In this document: positions 1 to 12,722 of the stretch, piece by piece
Numbering within the stretch: the first letter of the stretch is position 1
Layout: every line of letters starts with the position of its first letter
Origin: Poa pratensis
Taxonomy: Eukaryota; Streptophyta; Magnoliopsida; Poales; Poaceae
DNA: 64,000 bases
Direction of reading: 5' to 3'
Assembly: GCA_947311845.1 (NCBI GenBank)
Contig: CAMZMU010000123.1
Span: 11,357,417-11,421,416 of the forward strand
The notes under the pieces: model-generated
What the model saw: only the letters and a program-made list of their open reading frames with translations
Told to the model about the DNA's origin: nothing
Database searches by the model: none
Translations under genes and position numbers: made by a program

Positions 1-123
1 CATGTGCCTGTTTGTTGTTTGAATATGTGTGAAATTTCCGATTATGCTAAAACATTTCCACCCTAAGCGTGAAAATGCTTACCAATTTGTGGGGATTGGT
101 AATCTCTACTACAAAAATATGCA

Positions 124-760
124 GTGTCCTGTCTCGGCCAGCGACGGATGAAACCTCTACGTCGTACGTCGCGCCACTTTTGCAGAAACCCCCCTATCGA
201 ATATGAAAATCAACCCGCAGTCCATTGTCTCCTATCCCAACCGCATCTGCGATCCCCTCGCGTCCTGCGAGCGCCGCCGCCCTTCGACCGGATGGATCCG
301 AACCGGCCGGCCTCGCGCTCGTCGAGACCAAGGCGGGGGCATGTGCCGGGGTTCAGCGCGTCGATCTGGAGGAAGGCGGCTCGATGGTGGCGCTCGGCGA
401 CGGAGGGACCGGCGCGGGCGGGGGAACGGTGGCGCTCGGCGATGGCCGCGACCGACGGGAGGTGTGCGGGCGGAAGGAGCTCACCGTGGCGTAGGAATGG
501 CTGCGGGAGGCACCGAGGACGAGCTGGTGGTCCCATGTTCCGCGCCACCATGGAGGATTCTAGCCGCCTCGGCCCTCCACACCTCACCCCCGAGCTCCAC
601 CACTGCCGGCATGTCTACCTGCAGCCGCCCCCACTTTGCCACGGGAGTCTACGGGGCGCCGCTGCTTGGAATCCAAACGGGGCAGGTACGCAGCATCCTT
701 ACATTCACCCTCCTTCCTCTGATGTAAACTCAGAACATGCTTGACATTTGGTTTACAGTA
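124..760 (+). other. GC-rich segment of unknown origin inside the Helitron
   Basis: This stretch is GC-rich and open in several overlapping frames on both strands, as GC-rich DNA often is. It ends near a possible donor (CAG|GTACGC at about 684) and gives way to AT-rich, intron-like DNA. It may be the 5' exon of a fourth captured gene, but no frame gives a protein I recognise, so no function is proposed. Confidence 0.3.
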
Positions 761-1122
761 GCCATGCCATGGGAGATTGGTCAAATTGGAAATGTCTGGC
801 TCTACTAATTTTGGGACGAATTGATCTCACATTCTCTTCCAAGGATTAAAACGTCCATACTGATTGTACTGCAACCAGCAAGAAGTTTATGCGGCAAGAA
901 GTTCAACATTATCGTGTCTGAAGTTCTACATGGCAATTGGTTCAGTATTTTTACTAGGTAAGGCTCAGCTTGCTATGAGGGGAAGTTCACGTCATCCCTG
1001 CTTTTGCTCTTTAAGTGTAACATTCCCTTGTTTTTGTGGGTCACTACAGCACTATGTGGTTTGTTCAGCTTATAAACCTATAATTTTGTTCAGCTTATTA
1101 CTTGAAAGTGGGAGGAGAAAAA

Positions 1123-1760
1123 TCATTTAGTACCATAGTTGCTGCAGATGGTGAAGGAAGATCTATTTACAACAACATGAAAGCTTTCATAAGGTTTGTG
1201 CACTCAAATCCTTGTTCCCACTTCTCACTTGCATTTTTCTGATTGCTTGCATGCATCGTCAGTTGATCTATATAACTTGGTAAAGCTGATATTCCATTAA
1301 CTTTGTAAAAAGATGTCTCCTATTCTCTATTAGTCGCTATTTCTCTGTTTGAGTTCTTTTAAGAGATTCGCATACCTTTATGAGATTTTTTTTGTTTGAT
1401 ACCTTACTTGCAGATCATTGACCTTTATGTGGGAATTTCCACTATTGGCATCTTTGCTACTCTCGTGGATCTTTCGTGAAAACTGATTTCACTGGAGGTG
1501 GTCACACCCTTGTTACTTTGTTAGTTACTCACGGCTCTCAAATTGGGCCAGTGCTAAATTTGCGACAACTTTCACAGTAGAACTTCACCTTCGACAACCC
1601 TAGAGAGTACTTCCAAGCCGGCAAAGTGAAGGCAACAACGCACTCGCTGTCTGTGCTGGTGAAAATTGAGACGTTCAACTCACTTAACGCACTCTATGAA
1701 GACACCCGCGTACTGAGTTTGGCTCATGGAATTTTTTGGACAGAGTCTGATGGCCAGTTG
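1123..1760 (+). pseudogene. Fragment of ER-type Ca2+-transporting P-type ATPase (ECA family)
   Basis: Three exon-like pieces match the C-terminal half of plant ECA-type calcium pumps. 1123-1192 encodes [20 protein letters not shown], the conserved segment before transmembrane helix 5. 1414-1560 encodes the loop with GGGHTLVT after a frameshift and an in-frame TGA. 1583-1712 encodes [20 protein letters not shown] and continues with SVLV and [10 protein letters not shown], the signature ahead of TM9. The phosphorylation and ATP-binding domains are absent, so it cannot be a pump. Introns remain between the pieces, so the fragment came from genomic DNA and not from cDNA. It is the first of three gene fragments in this Helitron. 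Confidence 0.85.
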
Positions 1761-1832
1761 TTCCAATGAGTGATGGATCCTGTGTCAAATTTGTGAAGGT
1801 TTTACTTGCTGGTATGTTGCTCAATGTTTGTA

Positions 1833-2420
1833 CAACGGATCCCTCCTATTGAAGAAGTGATCAATATAGTCGTGGTTCCTCGCTTCATTGTGTTCCTTGC
1901 ACGTGAGGACTATTGCCAACTCCAGGTGAGAACAATCTGAATGAGTAGTTGCGTTGATTTGGCTGTAGTCACATTCAGTCACCCCACACTGACAATTTTT
2001 TCAGTTTGCTTGTTACAGTTTGAGGCTGCATGGGCACTTACCAACATTGCCTCAGGCACATCAGATAACACCAAAGTGGTGGTTGAGGTCGGTGCTGTGC
2101 CCATCTTTGCCAAGCAAACTGCTCCCCAATTTAGGATGTCCGCGACCAAGTACAAAAATATATCACAGGCCAGAGAATCGTCTTTTCTTTGAGGTGCCTT
2201 ACTGCATGATTTGGTATGTTCTCTATTCATATTTTCAAGCGGTATGGGCTCTGGGGAATGTTGCTGACCCACAAAATGGCGTGACCTGCTGCTTGAAGCG
2301 GTGGAGTATTCCCATTGATATAGCAGCTCAATGAGCATGCCAATCTCTCGAGGCTCAGGAATGCCACATGGACCCTCTCCAACTTCTGTCGCGGGAAAAC
2401 CACATCCAAACTTTCAGCAG
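1833..2420 (+). pseudogene. Fragment of importin-alpha (armadillo repeats)
   Basis: Three exon-like pieces match consecutive armadillo repeats of plant importin-alpha, the nuclear import adaptor. 1833-1920 reads PPIEEVINIVVVPRFIVFLA. 2020-2135 reads [20 protein letters not shown] and continues [10 protein letters not shown]. 2240-2413 holds AVWALGNVA and, in another frame, LNEHANLSRLRNATWTLSNF followed by CRGK. Introns with GT-AG borders separate the pieces, but frameshifts and stops interrupt the third. The importin-beta-binding N-terminus and the C-terminal repeats are missing. The middle of the ARM domain therefore appears to have been copied from genomic DNA into the Helitron, directly after the ATPase fragment and in the same orientation. 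Confidence 0.87.
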
Positions 2421-2426
2421 GTTTGA

Positions 2427-2940
<514 letters not shown>

Positions 2941-3215
2941 CATTGGCACTTATGTGGTAAGGTAACAATACAAGTTTATAGAAAACCTATACAAAATCTT
3001 TTTGGTTCTGAACCCAGATGATCTCAATTCAAGTCAGTCGAGTTCATTAACATAATTTGTAACATGTAAAAGGTTTTGGTGTAACCACTGAATTGTGTTT
3101 TTCGTGTTTTATTATGTAGCTGCTTCATACCGCACAGTGTACTCGGAGAGAATAGCCAAGGCCTTTTCTATACAAACCTAGAGAGAATTTGATGCTTCAT
3201 TCGTTAAAGTCTTTA

Positions 3216-3335
3216 CCTGAACTAGGATGATTAGCCTCCAATTCAGATATTCGATTAGACCTTATCTCATGCAAACCTGAACTAGGCTGATTACCCTCCA
3301 ATTCAGATATCCGATTACACCTTATCTCATGCAAA
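3216..3335. repeat. Two tandem copies of a 60-bp sequence
   Basis: The sequence beginning CCTGAACTAGG and ending CATGCAAA occurs twice head to tail, at 3216-3275 and 3276-3335, with only a few base differences. It lies in AT-rich DNA of the Helitron, outside the recognised gene fragments, and looks like a local duplication after capture. Confidence 0.9.
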
Positions 3336-4196
3336 TAATTTAATGGTCTTGTTCTTGGAAATACTGATAGAAAAAGATTTGATGCCCTACTAAGATTTTG
3401 TTCAAAGAAGCTTATGCTTCATGTATTACGCTGTTCATTTGGCGTCCTCTTTCTCTCGTACATATATACTATGCAAATCATTTGTTATCTTTGTTGCAAT
3501 CTTGTGTGATTGACTCAGTTTGAATTTGTCTTGTGTTAGCACAACTGCATGACTACATGTGAGATTGTGAGTCAGATGTGCCACTCACAATGGCGCGGTG
3601 CTTGGATCCAGGAGGCGGAGATACTGTTTAAACGAAGAAGTAGAAGGGTGACTCTAAATGTATATGTTTGACACGATTTGGTGCCAAATCGCCAGAAACA
3701 TAAATGTTGTTTCTAACTGCACGGATATAGAGTTTGTGGATCATTATTTTCATTTCCGTTAATTGAGAATTTCAAGGATGACAATCTACAGAATTTGATC
3801 CACAAAAAAACAGATATCTACTATCATCACAGTAGCTAGCAAATCAATGTATCTAAACATATTTATGGCCTCGGTGGCAAGGTTCGTTTTAAATTATATA
3901 TGGCCTCGGTGAAGCACTAAACATATTTATTTGATTACCTTTGGCGACCGACAGACTAAAATATATTTTAGTGCATTTTTCTTCCTTCCAGATGTGTGAC
4001 ATGAATGGTTGAAATTTTGTTATTTATTATACATTCACACGACATCCTTGAAATTATAGATGATACGGACTTATAATTGAACTGAGCTGGAGTCTTCATA
4101 TTTTCAGAATACTTTGTGACTATATTTCTTGTACGTGTGGAAATATATTCATTGACGAAAAAAATACGCCGTAGCGACGCACGGGCATTCAACTAG

Positions 4197-4980
4197 TAAG
4201 AATAAATAAGCAAGCTTCAACTGGCCATCTAATCTTCGGAAATCAATTCCGGAGGCGATAAGTTAGATACAAAATAAAACCCCACATTTCTTCATTCCAT
4301 TCACGACCACCACTGGCCGAGACCTCGAGCACCACCCAAAGCCCATATTGAGATGGCGGCGGGTGACATCGGCGGCACACGACGGCAGCCGCTATCATTC
4401 GCACGATTACGACGCCAGGTACGAACCAGGCTGTGGCTTCAGGAGACCCAGTGCAACGCCCACACGCGGGCCGTGCGCATCAGATGCATCAGGAGAGCCG
4501 ATGCAACGCCCACGAAAGTGACTTCACGGCTGCGCTTCGTGTTTGTTCTCCGTGCTACCCCGCTCAGCACGAGTGGTGGATGTCCGAATCACCAGATCAA
4601 TGCCTCACTCAAGAGGCAAAACTATGTCGTTCTCCAGCTGAGGCTGGCGTACCGCACCTCGAGGAGACGGTTGAAGGCTTGAAGCTGTGGTCTCAGAAAA
4701 AGGAAAACATAATTCAGGACAAAAACATGCCTGTTTATACAACCGACTGCTTTCAACCATTTCGACTGTCCACTTTGTATGCCTACCATCAATTCATGAT
4801 ACAGAACACACCCACTACAGACCACACCAAGTGATTCGCCGCAGGCACACTAGCTCCTCTATGCCTTATCTGCTACTCGCTAGCTACTATACCAGGTTCT
4901 TGCAGCTCTCACCACCGAATAGGGAGGTTAACTGTTGTATCTACGATCTCTCGTTCGGTGTTTCTCGCACAAGAACTGCT
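4197..4980. other. Spacer between Helitron and MSL copy 1, with an orphan ORF
   Basis: 4353-4682 (+) is open for 109 codons. It starts ATGGCGGCGGGTGACATC after a leader that looks like a grass 5' UTR, but the protein (start MAAGDIGGTRRQPLSFARLR) is not recognised and its codon pattern is not convincing. From about 4850 rightward the sequence matches 38410 onward, so that part is the 3' flank of the MSL gene. I see nothing else. Confidence 0.4.
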
Positions 4981-7900
4981 TCAGGAATAATTCCATGTCG
5001 TCGGCATCCTTGTGGACTGAAGAGGGGGCGCGTTCCGCACGTTGACGTCAAGGGGCAACATCCGGTACTCGATGTCGAGGTCCTTCAAGACTTTGATCAT
5101 CTCTTGGAGCACCAGCTCCCTCCTCACGAACCTCATCCCCATGTCCTGCCAGTTGAGTGTGTGCCGGAACCATATGGACACTTTCAGCTTGTTGGTGTCA
5201 TCAACATCCCGGAGTACAACCATCGCGCCAGGGTACCAATGTTCTTTCTTGGAGTCGATGTAACTGGAAGCAACAAGTGAAAATATCCGTTAGTCCGATG
5301 TGGTAAGTTTAGCAGCAGACGACACTACAAATTACAAATGCAAATGCTCCCACAACAACCAACATGCCGGCCTAAAATTTTTACGAGTGACGGAGGGAAA
5401 TTCTCAGCATTATGTGTACGCCACATTTGAACATCAAACTGAGATAATAGAAGCACATATACGCACCGTAGTATTCTTTCCTTCATCATGGCCAGTTTTT
5501 CCACAGGTGTGGCAACATGAATAGCGAAGTCAATTCCTTCTCCCATATCAGGACTCCTGTAGAAATTAAAAATCGGTTTCGTGGCCAGTACACTGTTTGG
5601 ATAATAGATCTTCAAGTTATCATAACGGAGAAAGACTGTTGTCATGATGTTCATCTCCTCTACTACGACCTGAAATTCAAGTGCTTAAACTTCAGTCGAT
5701 GAACCCAAGGTAATATTCAATTTCAATAAACAAGGACCACAAAGAAGACATTCATTACCTGTACTTCCTCAATTTCACAGCGGTCACCAACATCGAAAGG
5801 ATGCATCACGAATAAGAAAATAATTGCCTCAAATATTGTCTTCATAGTATTCCCAAATACAAAGACTGCCACAAGAAGCTGTGAACTGATGAAGACAAAG
5901 AAATGTGTCGTTGCTAATCCAAGAATAAGAAGCCAGAGAGCAGACACTATGAGACCAACAACAACATTGCCCATCTGGTTGAGCTTGTTAATTGCAGTTT
6001 TTGTATCATTAAGTGTTAGGGCAAGAGCTTTGCGCTCTCTAAATGCGCTCACCTACAAAACAAACCATATGACAATGTTAGGAAACACATCTTGAAGTCA
6101 GAAGTCTAATGATAATCATTGATGCAACTTATATAGTACTGTAACAAGATCTTTACCACCCAGTTCTTGAGAGACCTCTTGCTGACCCTACAGTGCTCTT
6201 GTGCTCCTTCAAAAAGATGCATAGCTTTGATGGCTTCCTCCTGCCTCATGAAGCGCATCAAGTCTGCCAAGTATATGTACCTGCATTATTCATTCATTCA
6301 CGGTCAAGGATATGAATCAAGAAGCTGCCTCTATGCTTCGAACTAAAACATTTGGAATATTCAAACGAGAGCATTCTAGCTAAGAATTCTTCTGAACTTC
6401 TGTAATCCATTATCCACTTTGCAATTAAATTAAACAAGCAGTGCACTACATAAGTATAACAGTTACCATGCTATTTCTAGATTAAAGGAGATGACTATAC
6501 CATACGTGTACCTCATAAGGTAAAAATTCCTACAGTAAAGATATAAGTACAGTTGTCTATCTGATCTAGAAATTAGACTGTAATAATCTAAAACCGATGT
6601 AACTAGTAACTAAAAAGATAAGGGTGCCTGTGTAAGACACAAAGAAATGCTTACTTGGATCCAGGCTTCGCTACATTATGAAAGATCTTCTTGGCAGCCA
6701 CTTGCGCCTCATATTCACTGCGAATCTGTGTCCCTGAATCATCTCCATCTCCTGTTGCCTGCTGAATCTGCTCATCCATTGTGGTGAGAGTCCCAAACCG
6801 AACAATCTTCATGAGCCTCTTCATGTTCCATGCTGAGACGTTTTTCTGATTGAGCCTATGGAGCTTGTCAATGGTGATCCCTTCATCAAGCTCACGCTGT
6901 TTTTTCTCCTTTGACAGCTGGTTGCTTCCATCTCCTTAGAGATTAAACCAGAGATCTGAATGCTCCTTTGCCCTGATAGATTCTTGGCTGGCAAGGCTGC
7001 ACGGAGCTCCTTCGGGATGGTTGCGCCTGCACGTTGGAGCTCACGCACCTCAGCAAGCACGTAGTCTTCGTCAACTAGTTGCGGCCCAGAGAGTGTCTCG
7101 ATGACATATTGGTTGAACAATGCCTCTTGAATCCGATCAAAGTATGTCGAGACATGGAAGGATGAAGCCAGCACCTTGAGCAGCAGCGTCTTGACAAGGC
7201 GGATGAGTGTGGCGACGAGTAAGCAGAAGAGTACCTTGGTCACATACGGCAGTACCACCGTATGCGTCGGGACGTTCTCGTCAAACAGGAAGTGCCAAGA
7301 GGCAAGAACCAGGCCAAGCCAGAGCGCGTTCTGGACGGCGCCCCGGACGCCATACACGAAGTAGAGCACACGCTTCCGCAGCATGAAGTTGCGTTCCACA
7401 AAGAACACAGCGATCCGGATGACCCACCCAGAGACGAGACGGCCACAGATGAGCACAAACACAAGGAGCTCCCACTTCCAAAGATGCAGCTCCCAGAGCT
7501 TCTTCCTGGAGAATCTCTTTATTGTGAGGCTGCACACCAATGCCGCGACGATGAGTACCAGGCTGATCCACTGTAATATGGTGAGAGTGTCCAGCTTGCC
7601 ACGCTTGAAGTCGTCAGGGATGTCATCGTCTATGAAGGGATCGTCCTCCTCTTCCTCCATGGGACCCGACTTGCCGATGGCACCGGACTTGCCGTCTTAC
7701 GCCCTGAAGGAAACTGGCCGGACTTGCCGGTCATACGCCCTGAAGGGAACTGGCCGGATTTAGGAGGCCGCAAGGCAGACGACTTGCGCTGCTCCTCGTC
7801 GATGGCACGAGCCGACACGGGCGTCTGCGGCGGCGGGTCCATGAGGCGGGAGCGCGTCTTGAGTCGCTGCAACGGTCCCCCACCGGCCGGAGTGGAGGTG

Positions 7901-8601
7901 TTGGTGCAGCGTATTACCTCGCCGTCATCGGCGGCGCGCCTACGTCTGCCGCCGCCGCCGCCATCGGAGTCGTCGGATGAAGAAGACGAGGAGCTGTGGT
8001 GCTCCTTGAAGGAGACGCGCGCCTCCCGTTCACGGGAGTTGGATAAGGACGGCTGCGACGACCTCCCGATGTTGTCCTCCTCCATCTCCAGGTCGAGGTC
8101 GAGCGCCAGCTCGGCCCCGGCCGCCTTCTGCTTGCGGAGGAAGTTCCCGATGAGGCGCGTGGGCGGGTCCTCGCCGCCGCCGTCCACCGCCGCGGCGGCG
8201 GGGGCGGCGTGCGCCTGCTTCGGCGAGAGCGTAGGGGACGACGCCTGCGGCGGCTGCGTCGGGCGGTTCTTAAAGCTGAAGGCCTCGACGCGGCGCGCGG
8301 CGCCGTCCCCTTTCCCACCGCCCTCATTCTTCCAGAAGTCGTAGGTCCCGTCGTCCCAGCCCTTGCTCGGCAAGCTGGCGGCGGTCGACAGCGCCGCCAA
8401 GCTCGCATTCCCCGCCGCCCCGCCGCCGTCCGCGCCGCCGGGGACGGAGAAAGGCGCGGGGCCGTTCCCGTTCCCGTCGATCTTCACAACAACCTCCCTC
8501 CGCTCGCCGAGGTCGGACAGCTCGGCCTGGTCCGCCGACCGCGACAGCGACCTGGCCGAGGCGTAGGACCTCAGGCTGCTCTTGCGCTGCACCTGATCCA
8601 T
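4981..8601 (-). pseudogene. MSL10-like mechanosensitive channel, copy 1 (frameshifted)
   Basis: This is a plasma-membrane MscS-like channel gene of the MSL10 class, which opens under membrane tension. The five exons (minus strand) are 6655-8601, 6157-6280, 5759-6052, 5467-5669 and 4981-5263, all with GT-AG borders identical in position to copy 2. The start at 8601 (MDQVQRKSSLRSY) is shared with copy 2. Exon 1 encodes a long acidic, serine-rich N-terminus and four membrane helices. Exon 3 encodes the pore-lining region ending in FVMHPFDVGDRCEIEEVQ, an MscS hallmark. Two lesions break exon 1: a one-base loss near 7691, next to an 18-bp insertion copy 2 lacks, and another one-base loss near 6935 (CTCCTTAGAG against CTCCTCTCGAG). 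Exon 2 is intact here, with five As at 6211-6215. It could be a recent pseudogene or partly an assembly artefact. Confidence 0.9.
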
Positions 8602-9113
8602 CGCCGCCGACCAACAAACACCACACACACGCCCCTCGCCGATGGATCAATATACTCCTATCCTACTCCGGGAATTAAATGGCAACAAGCGTTGCCGTTG
8701 CCGAGGCTAGGGCCCCGGACGGAGAGTGTTCCGGAACAACGTGGAGCAAGCAAGCAGAAAGCTGACAACACTTGGCAAACGCACGAACCTTTTCGCCGCT
8801 CTGCGTTGGGCAGGGCGCCCGTCCGCGTTTCTTTTGTAGGCAGCGAGCGGCGCCTGTCGTGAGACAGCGGCGCGCTTCGCATCACCACCGCACGCAGGCT
8901 TCACACCGGTACGTGTCACGGCAGCGCTCGGGATTAGGGCGGACGAGATTAGACAAATCGATTTAGGGGTAAAGCGAAGATCTTGGTGCATATGGCATTA
9001 GCCATGGTGGCCGAGATTAGCGGCGAAGAAGTGGGGGCGCGTCAGCATTTTGGTACTAATTAATTAGTGAGATTGGTCGACCAAAATAAAGAGATACTCC
9101 TACGATCGGGTAG
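8602..9113 (-). promoter_or_regulatory. 5' flank of MSL copy 1, conserved with copy 2
   Basis: The region upstream of the start codon aligns with 42017-42505 upstream of copy 2. The shared stretches include TTTCTTTTGTAGGCAGCGA, GGTAAAGCGAAGATCTTGGT and GAGATTGGTCGACCAAAA. Homology stops near 9113, where an unrelated GC-rich insertion begins. The promoter is inferred from position and conservation; no individual element was assigned. Confidence 0.6.
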
Positions 9114-10545
9114 TTCAATCTTGTTACTGTTGGCACCAAAAAAGAAACCCCCAAGAAACCCTAGGCTCCCGACTAGGGGTGCCCCCTCCGTCCCTCGCCA
9201 CCCCTTCCACTCCTCCTCGCTGTCGTCGGAGGACGTCGTCGGGCCCCTTTTCCCCTCTCGTGGTGGCGGTGGCACGGGGGTTGCAACCGGTGGGGGCGCA
9301 ACACTGAGCGTAGGGCACGGCGGCGCGGTGGCTACGTGGTTCTAACGTAGTTGTGGTGACGGTGGCTGCTCTCCAGCGCGCCCGTTGTTGCGGGTCACAC
9401 GGCTCTCCTGCACTGTTAGCTGGTGGAGGTCAGGAGCGCATCGGAGGAAGGTCGGCCTGTGCGGCCAGGGCGGGCTTGGTCGGTAGTGACCTGTTGGATC
9501 TGCTAGGAGGGATGCACACGACGTCGACAGGGTAGTGCGGCCACAGTTTCGGCCACCTCGAGCTTGGAACGGGGCAGGGGGTCGGGCCCTTTTTGAACCC
9601 TTCGGGCTTCGCCCCTGATTTGATTTGTTGTCATCGGTAGCTGTGGGGGTTACTGGTCGCCGATCTAGCGGAGGATCCCTTTCTCTTCTTCTCTCTTCAG
9701 TTTCGCAGAGTCTGGACGTCGGGGCGCCGACCCTTGAAGGTGAGAGTCTTCTTTGTTGGCAGGTGTGCCAGTGACTCGGGTGCCGGTCGGTGACCAGGGG
9801 TGAGGGCGGCGTGTTCGCTGGCGAGCGACGTGCTGACGGCGGTTCAGGTGTCGTTTTGGCGACGTTTTGTGCCCTGTGTAGGAGGCGGGGAGGTTTGGCT
9901 GAGGGGAAACCCTTGTCTGAGATCCTCTCGAGCCGCAACGGTGACGTCCATGGACATCGTCTCCTTCTCGACGGCGTCGTTGCGACTTCTCTCGGCCTTT
10001 TATGATCTGGATGAAAATCCTATATCTTTTGGTCGGGGCGGTGGTGGCGATGTGACGTTGTGCTCTTCTTGAAGAAGCCGCCTTGGAATTCACATCATGT
10101 GGCTCTCTAGAGGGTGTGTGTGGAGTCAGCGGCTGTACTTTGGTGTTGTTTGTGCGTCGGGCTTTCTCTAGCAAGGTTTGCGGCTTGTTCTACACCCCGG
10201 AGTTCCTCCGTTTAGGCCTACCCTGTTGAGCTAGTGCGGCAGTTCGTGGGCGGAGGCGGTGTTGATCATGATGGCGCTATCGACGGTGATGTAGTTGGTC
10301 GGTGTGCAGGTGCGTCCGAGCTCTTCGCACTCGACAAATATGCCCGTCATGCATGTGCTCTTCCTCTCCGGCATATATATCTCTCCTTAGGTTGTCGCGC
10401 CCTCTCTTTCGCGATTTCGGTTGTCTGGTCTCGGTAGCCATGTTTCTTGTGCGTTTAGTCCCATGTTGTAAGCTAGGTTCAGCACCTTGTATTATTTCGT
10501 TGTTTCTGGCGTTATTAATTTAACATCGGACTTTTCAATAATTTG
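9114..10545 (+). mobile_element. GC-rich retrosequence-like insertion, no recognisable domain
   Basis: It separates the MSL copy 1 5' flank from LR unit 1, whereas the corresponding junction in copy 2 holds different insertions, so it arrived after the duplication. It starts GC-rich with AAACCCTAGGCTCCCG, like a grass 5' UTR, and becomes AT-rich toward 10450-10540 (TTGTATTATTTCGTTGTTTC), like a 3' UTR. Open frames exist on both strands but none matches a known protein. A non-autonomous poly(A)-type retroelement is the likely identity; a target duplication was not found. Confidence 0.4.
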
Positions 10546-10557
10546 GTTTAGCCGTCT

Positions 10558-12722
10558 AGGCATGCGAACCGTGACGAGACGGCATGACTGTACGTAATGG
10601 GAATGGGAGATGGTTGCCATCGCGAGTTCGCGACCTGTGATCGGTCGGTCGGTCTCAGGTTCGTGCTAATCTCGATCTCCGTCTGGTCGTGCCGGCCATG
10701 TTTAAGGATCCGTGCAAAAAGATTGGCACCATCGGTACAAAGCTGGTGCAGTGCACGCTTAGCATGTGACACTCTCTGCTTTCGGCTCCGTCACTTACAA
10801 GTCGTTTGTACTTGTACAGCTCCCCGACCCGAGGCCCAAGCGCGGCACGCCACCGGTAATCCACTACGCCTCGTTTCTCGGTTACCGTCCTAATCTCGTG
10901 ATCTAGATGGGTGATCATGGAGACGAATGATCGGTAATGGAGAGTACGGTAGCTGGTCGGCGAGCTTAACGGTGATGCATCGTTCTCAGAGGCCGGCCCC
11001 GCCCGCCTCTTATAGGAGTATCTATCTAGAATCTGTTGGCCATAGGAGAAAGCGCATGCAGCTAGCAGGCCCGCGGAACCAAAACGTAAAGTCTTCACAT
11101 GGGTGCCGTTGCATAACAAGATGGATCTTGACGTGTCATGGTTTGGCCATTAGCGGAGGGATTTCAAGAGGCCATCCATGCATGGCCCTCCGGCCGGCCT
11201 GTACCAATTATCACGCCACATCAATGATCGACTTGGGCAAAACATGGTGATTTCGCCATGGAATGCATGATATAGACTTTTTGTCAAGCAGTTCTCGAAA
11301 GAGAAACAAATGATTGCTGAAACGTACAAGCAAAGGGGGCCAGTGGATTTAGCAGTGACAGCTAGTCTTCATACGTCCTCGCGCCCTAAATACCTGTAGT
11401 ACAATTTCATCGATCAGTATATAGTTTGGTCATGCAAAGTTTTTTCCTTAGCTCATGGAAAGGAATCGCTTCTTCTACCTCACGAAACCCTTGAATTAGA
11501 AGGCAATCATTACGTCCATATGAATGGACTACAGTAACGTGCTCCAGCGCAAGTTTGTTTTTATTTCCAAGGAAACGAACAACAAAAGCCTCCACCTGAC
11601 CAGACCAGGTCGGGGAGATCGAGCAAGTACCACCGGGCACCAGCTAGTGAGTATATAGGCTGGTCCGTTCTGTTGTGAATCTAGCGTATAGGCTGGGGCT
11701 TGAAAGCAGGAAGCATGAGAATGAGATGATACCCTTCTTTTCGGAGGCGCCCCTGGAGCTGACACGAGACTGAATCCTTTGTATATATCCTACGTTGCAC
11801 ACAAAAAAAAAATGGGAGAAAAATCGTGGTGCATCCATGCATGCAGGACAGATGATTCACCCTTTTGGCGTCATGTCGTTCATGTGTGTCCTACCTAGTT
11901 GATTGACTAGTGACTAGTGATAACAGTAAAAGAAAGCACACAGCTCCTACGATAAGATCGGCGATCACCCACTCTAGTGACTCTACTACTACAGTAGTAC
12001 TCTAGCTTAGACTAGTAGGTTCTACTACCCCACACAAGGGCGGCGGTAAAAGAGTACTCCTACTCCACGTTCACCTACCATCGCCCATTTTCACGGGAAA
12101 AGAGCGCGACGTGTACGAGCAGAATCTCGCGAGAACACCAGTGCGCATCGGCAAGGCGATGAGCTGCACGCACACCTGTTCCGTGCTGCGTTGAAAGGAG
12201 GCTGGTGCAAGCGCAGCCGCTGTACCTTTCCGGAAATGCTGTACGGTACGCCAGGTAGGAATGTTCGCTACGTTTTTCCGAGACGCTGGCGTGCCGGACA
12301 CGTGTACGCGCGGCAGCCGGAGTACCGGATGGGGACGGCGAGCGCGGCGGTACAAGTACGTACAATAGCGACGGCAAACGCCCTTGTCGTGCTCGCGTCC
12401 CGTTTCATACCGGCTAGCCGGACTGGACACTGGAGAGCTTGAGCCGGCGAGGCAGCCCACGGCTCCGGCGATCTGATGACGATGATCTCTGGTGGCGGAC
12501 AGCTGTGCGGGCTGGATTAATAAGCACGCGATTCGTCGCGTGTTTCAGCGGGGAAAATCGATTTGGCGTTTCTCGGGTGATGGTGACGTGCCCATGCAGG
12601 ACGAGACTGATGTTTTCAGTTATAAGTAGGAGAGAGGCTTGTCCCTTCGGACTTCGGCGTCTTCGCGTCGTCGTCCTCTTTACTAGGCAAGATGGCGCGT
12701 CGACACGCCGCGCCCGTGTGTT
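10558..12722 (+). repeat. LR unit 1 (locus-specific 2-kb non-coding repeat)
   Basis: This is the fullest copy of a sequence found at least six times in the window. Landmarks in order: A, GTTGCCATCGCG with GGTCGTGCCGGCCATG (10612-10703); B, TTAGCATGTGACACTCTC (10757); C, TTTCTCGGTTACCGTCCTAA (10873); D, CTTCACATGGGTGCCGTTGC (11094); E, GATTTCGCCATGGAATG (11250); G, GGTCATGCAAAG through TCACGAAACCCTTGAATTAG (11428-11500); H, AGCAAGTACCACCGGGCACC with TATATAGGCTGGTCCGTTCT (11622-11673); I, CATTTTCACGGGAAAAGAGC (12086); J, TGCCCATGCAGGACGAGACT (12590). No frame is open across it and no transposon ends were found. The unit begins right after the retrosequence that follows MSL copy 1. Confidence 0.8.

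Noticed and set aside
7724..8862. Long plus-strand open frames over MSL exon 1 (and likewise 40923-41750)
   Set aside because: They are antisense shadows of the GC-rich exon 1 on the minus strand and match no family.
9342..10174. Overlapping minus-strand frames of 198 and 169 codons
   Set aside because: Arg/Pro/Ser-rich translations of a GC-rich insertion, without start context or similarity.
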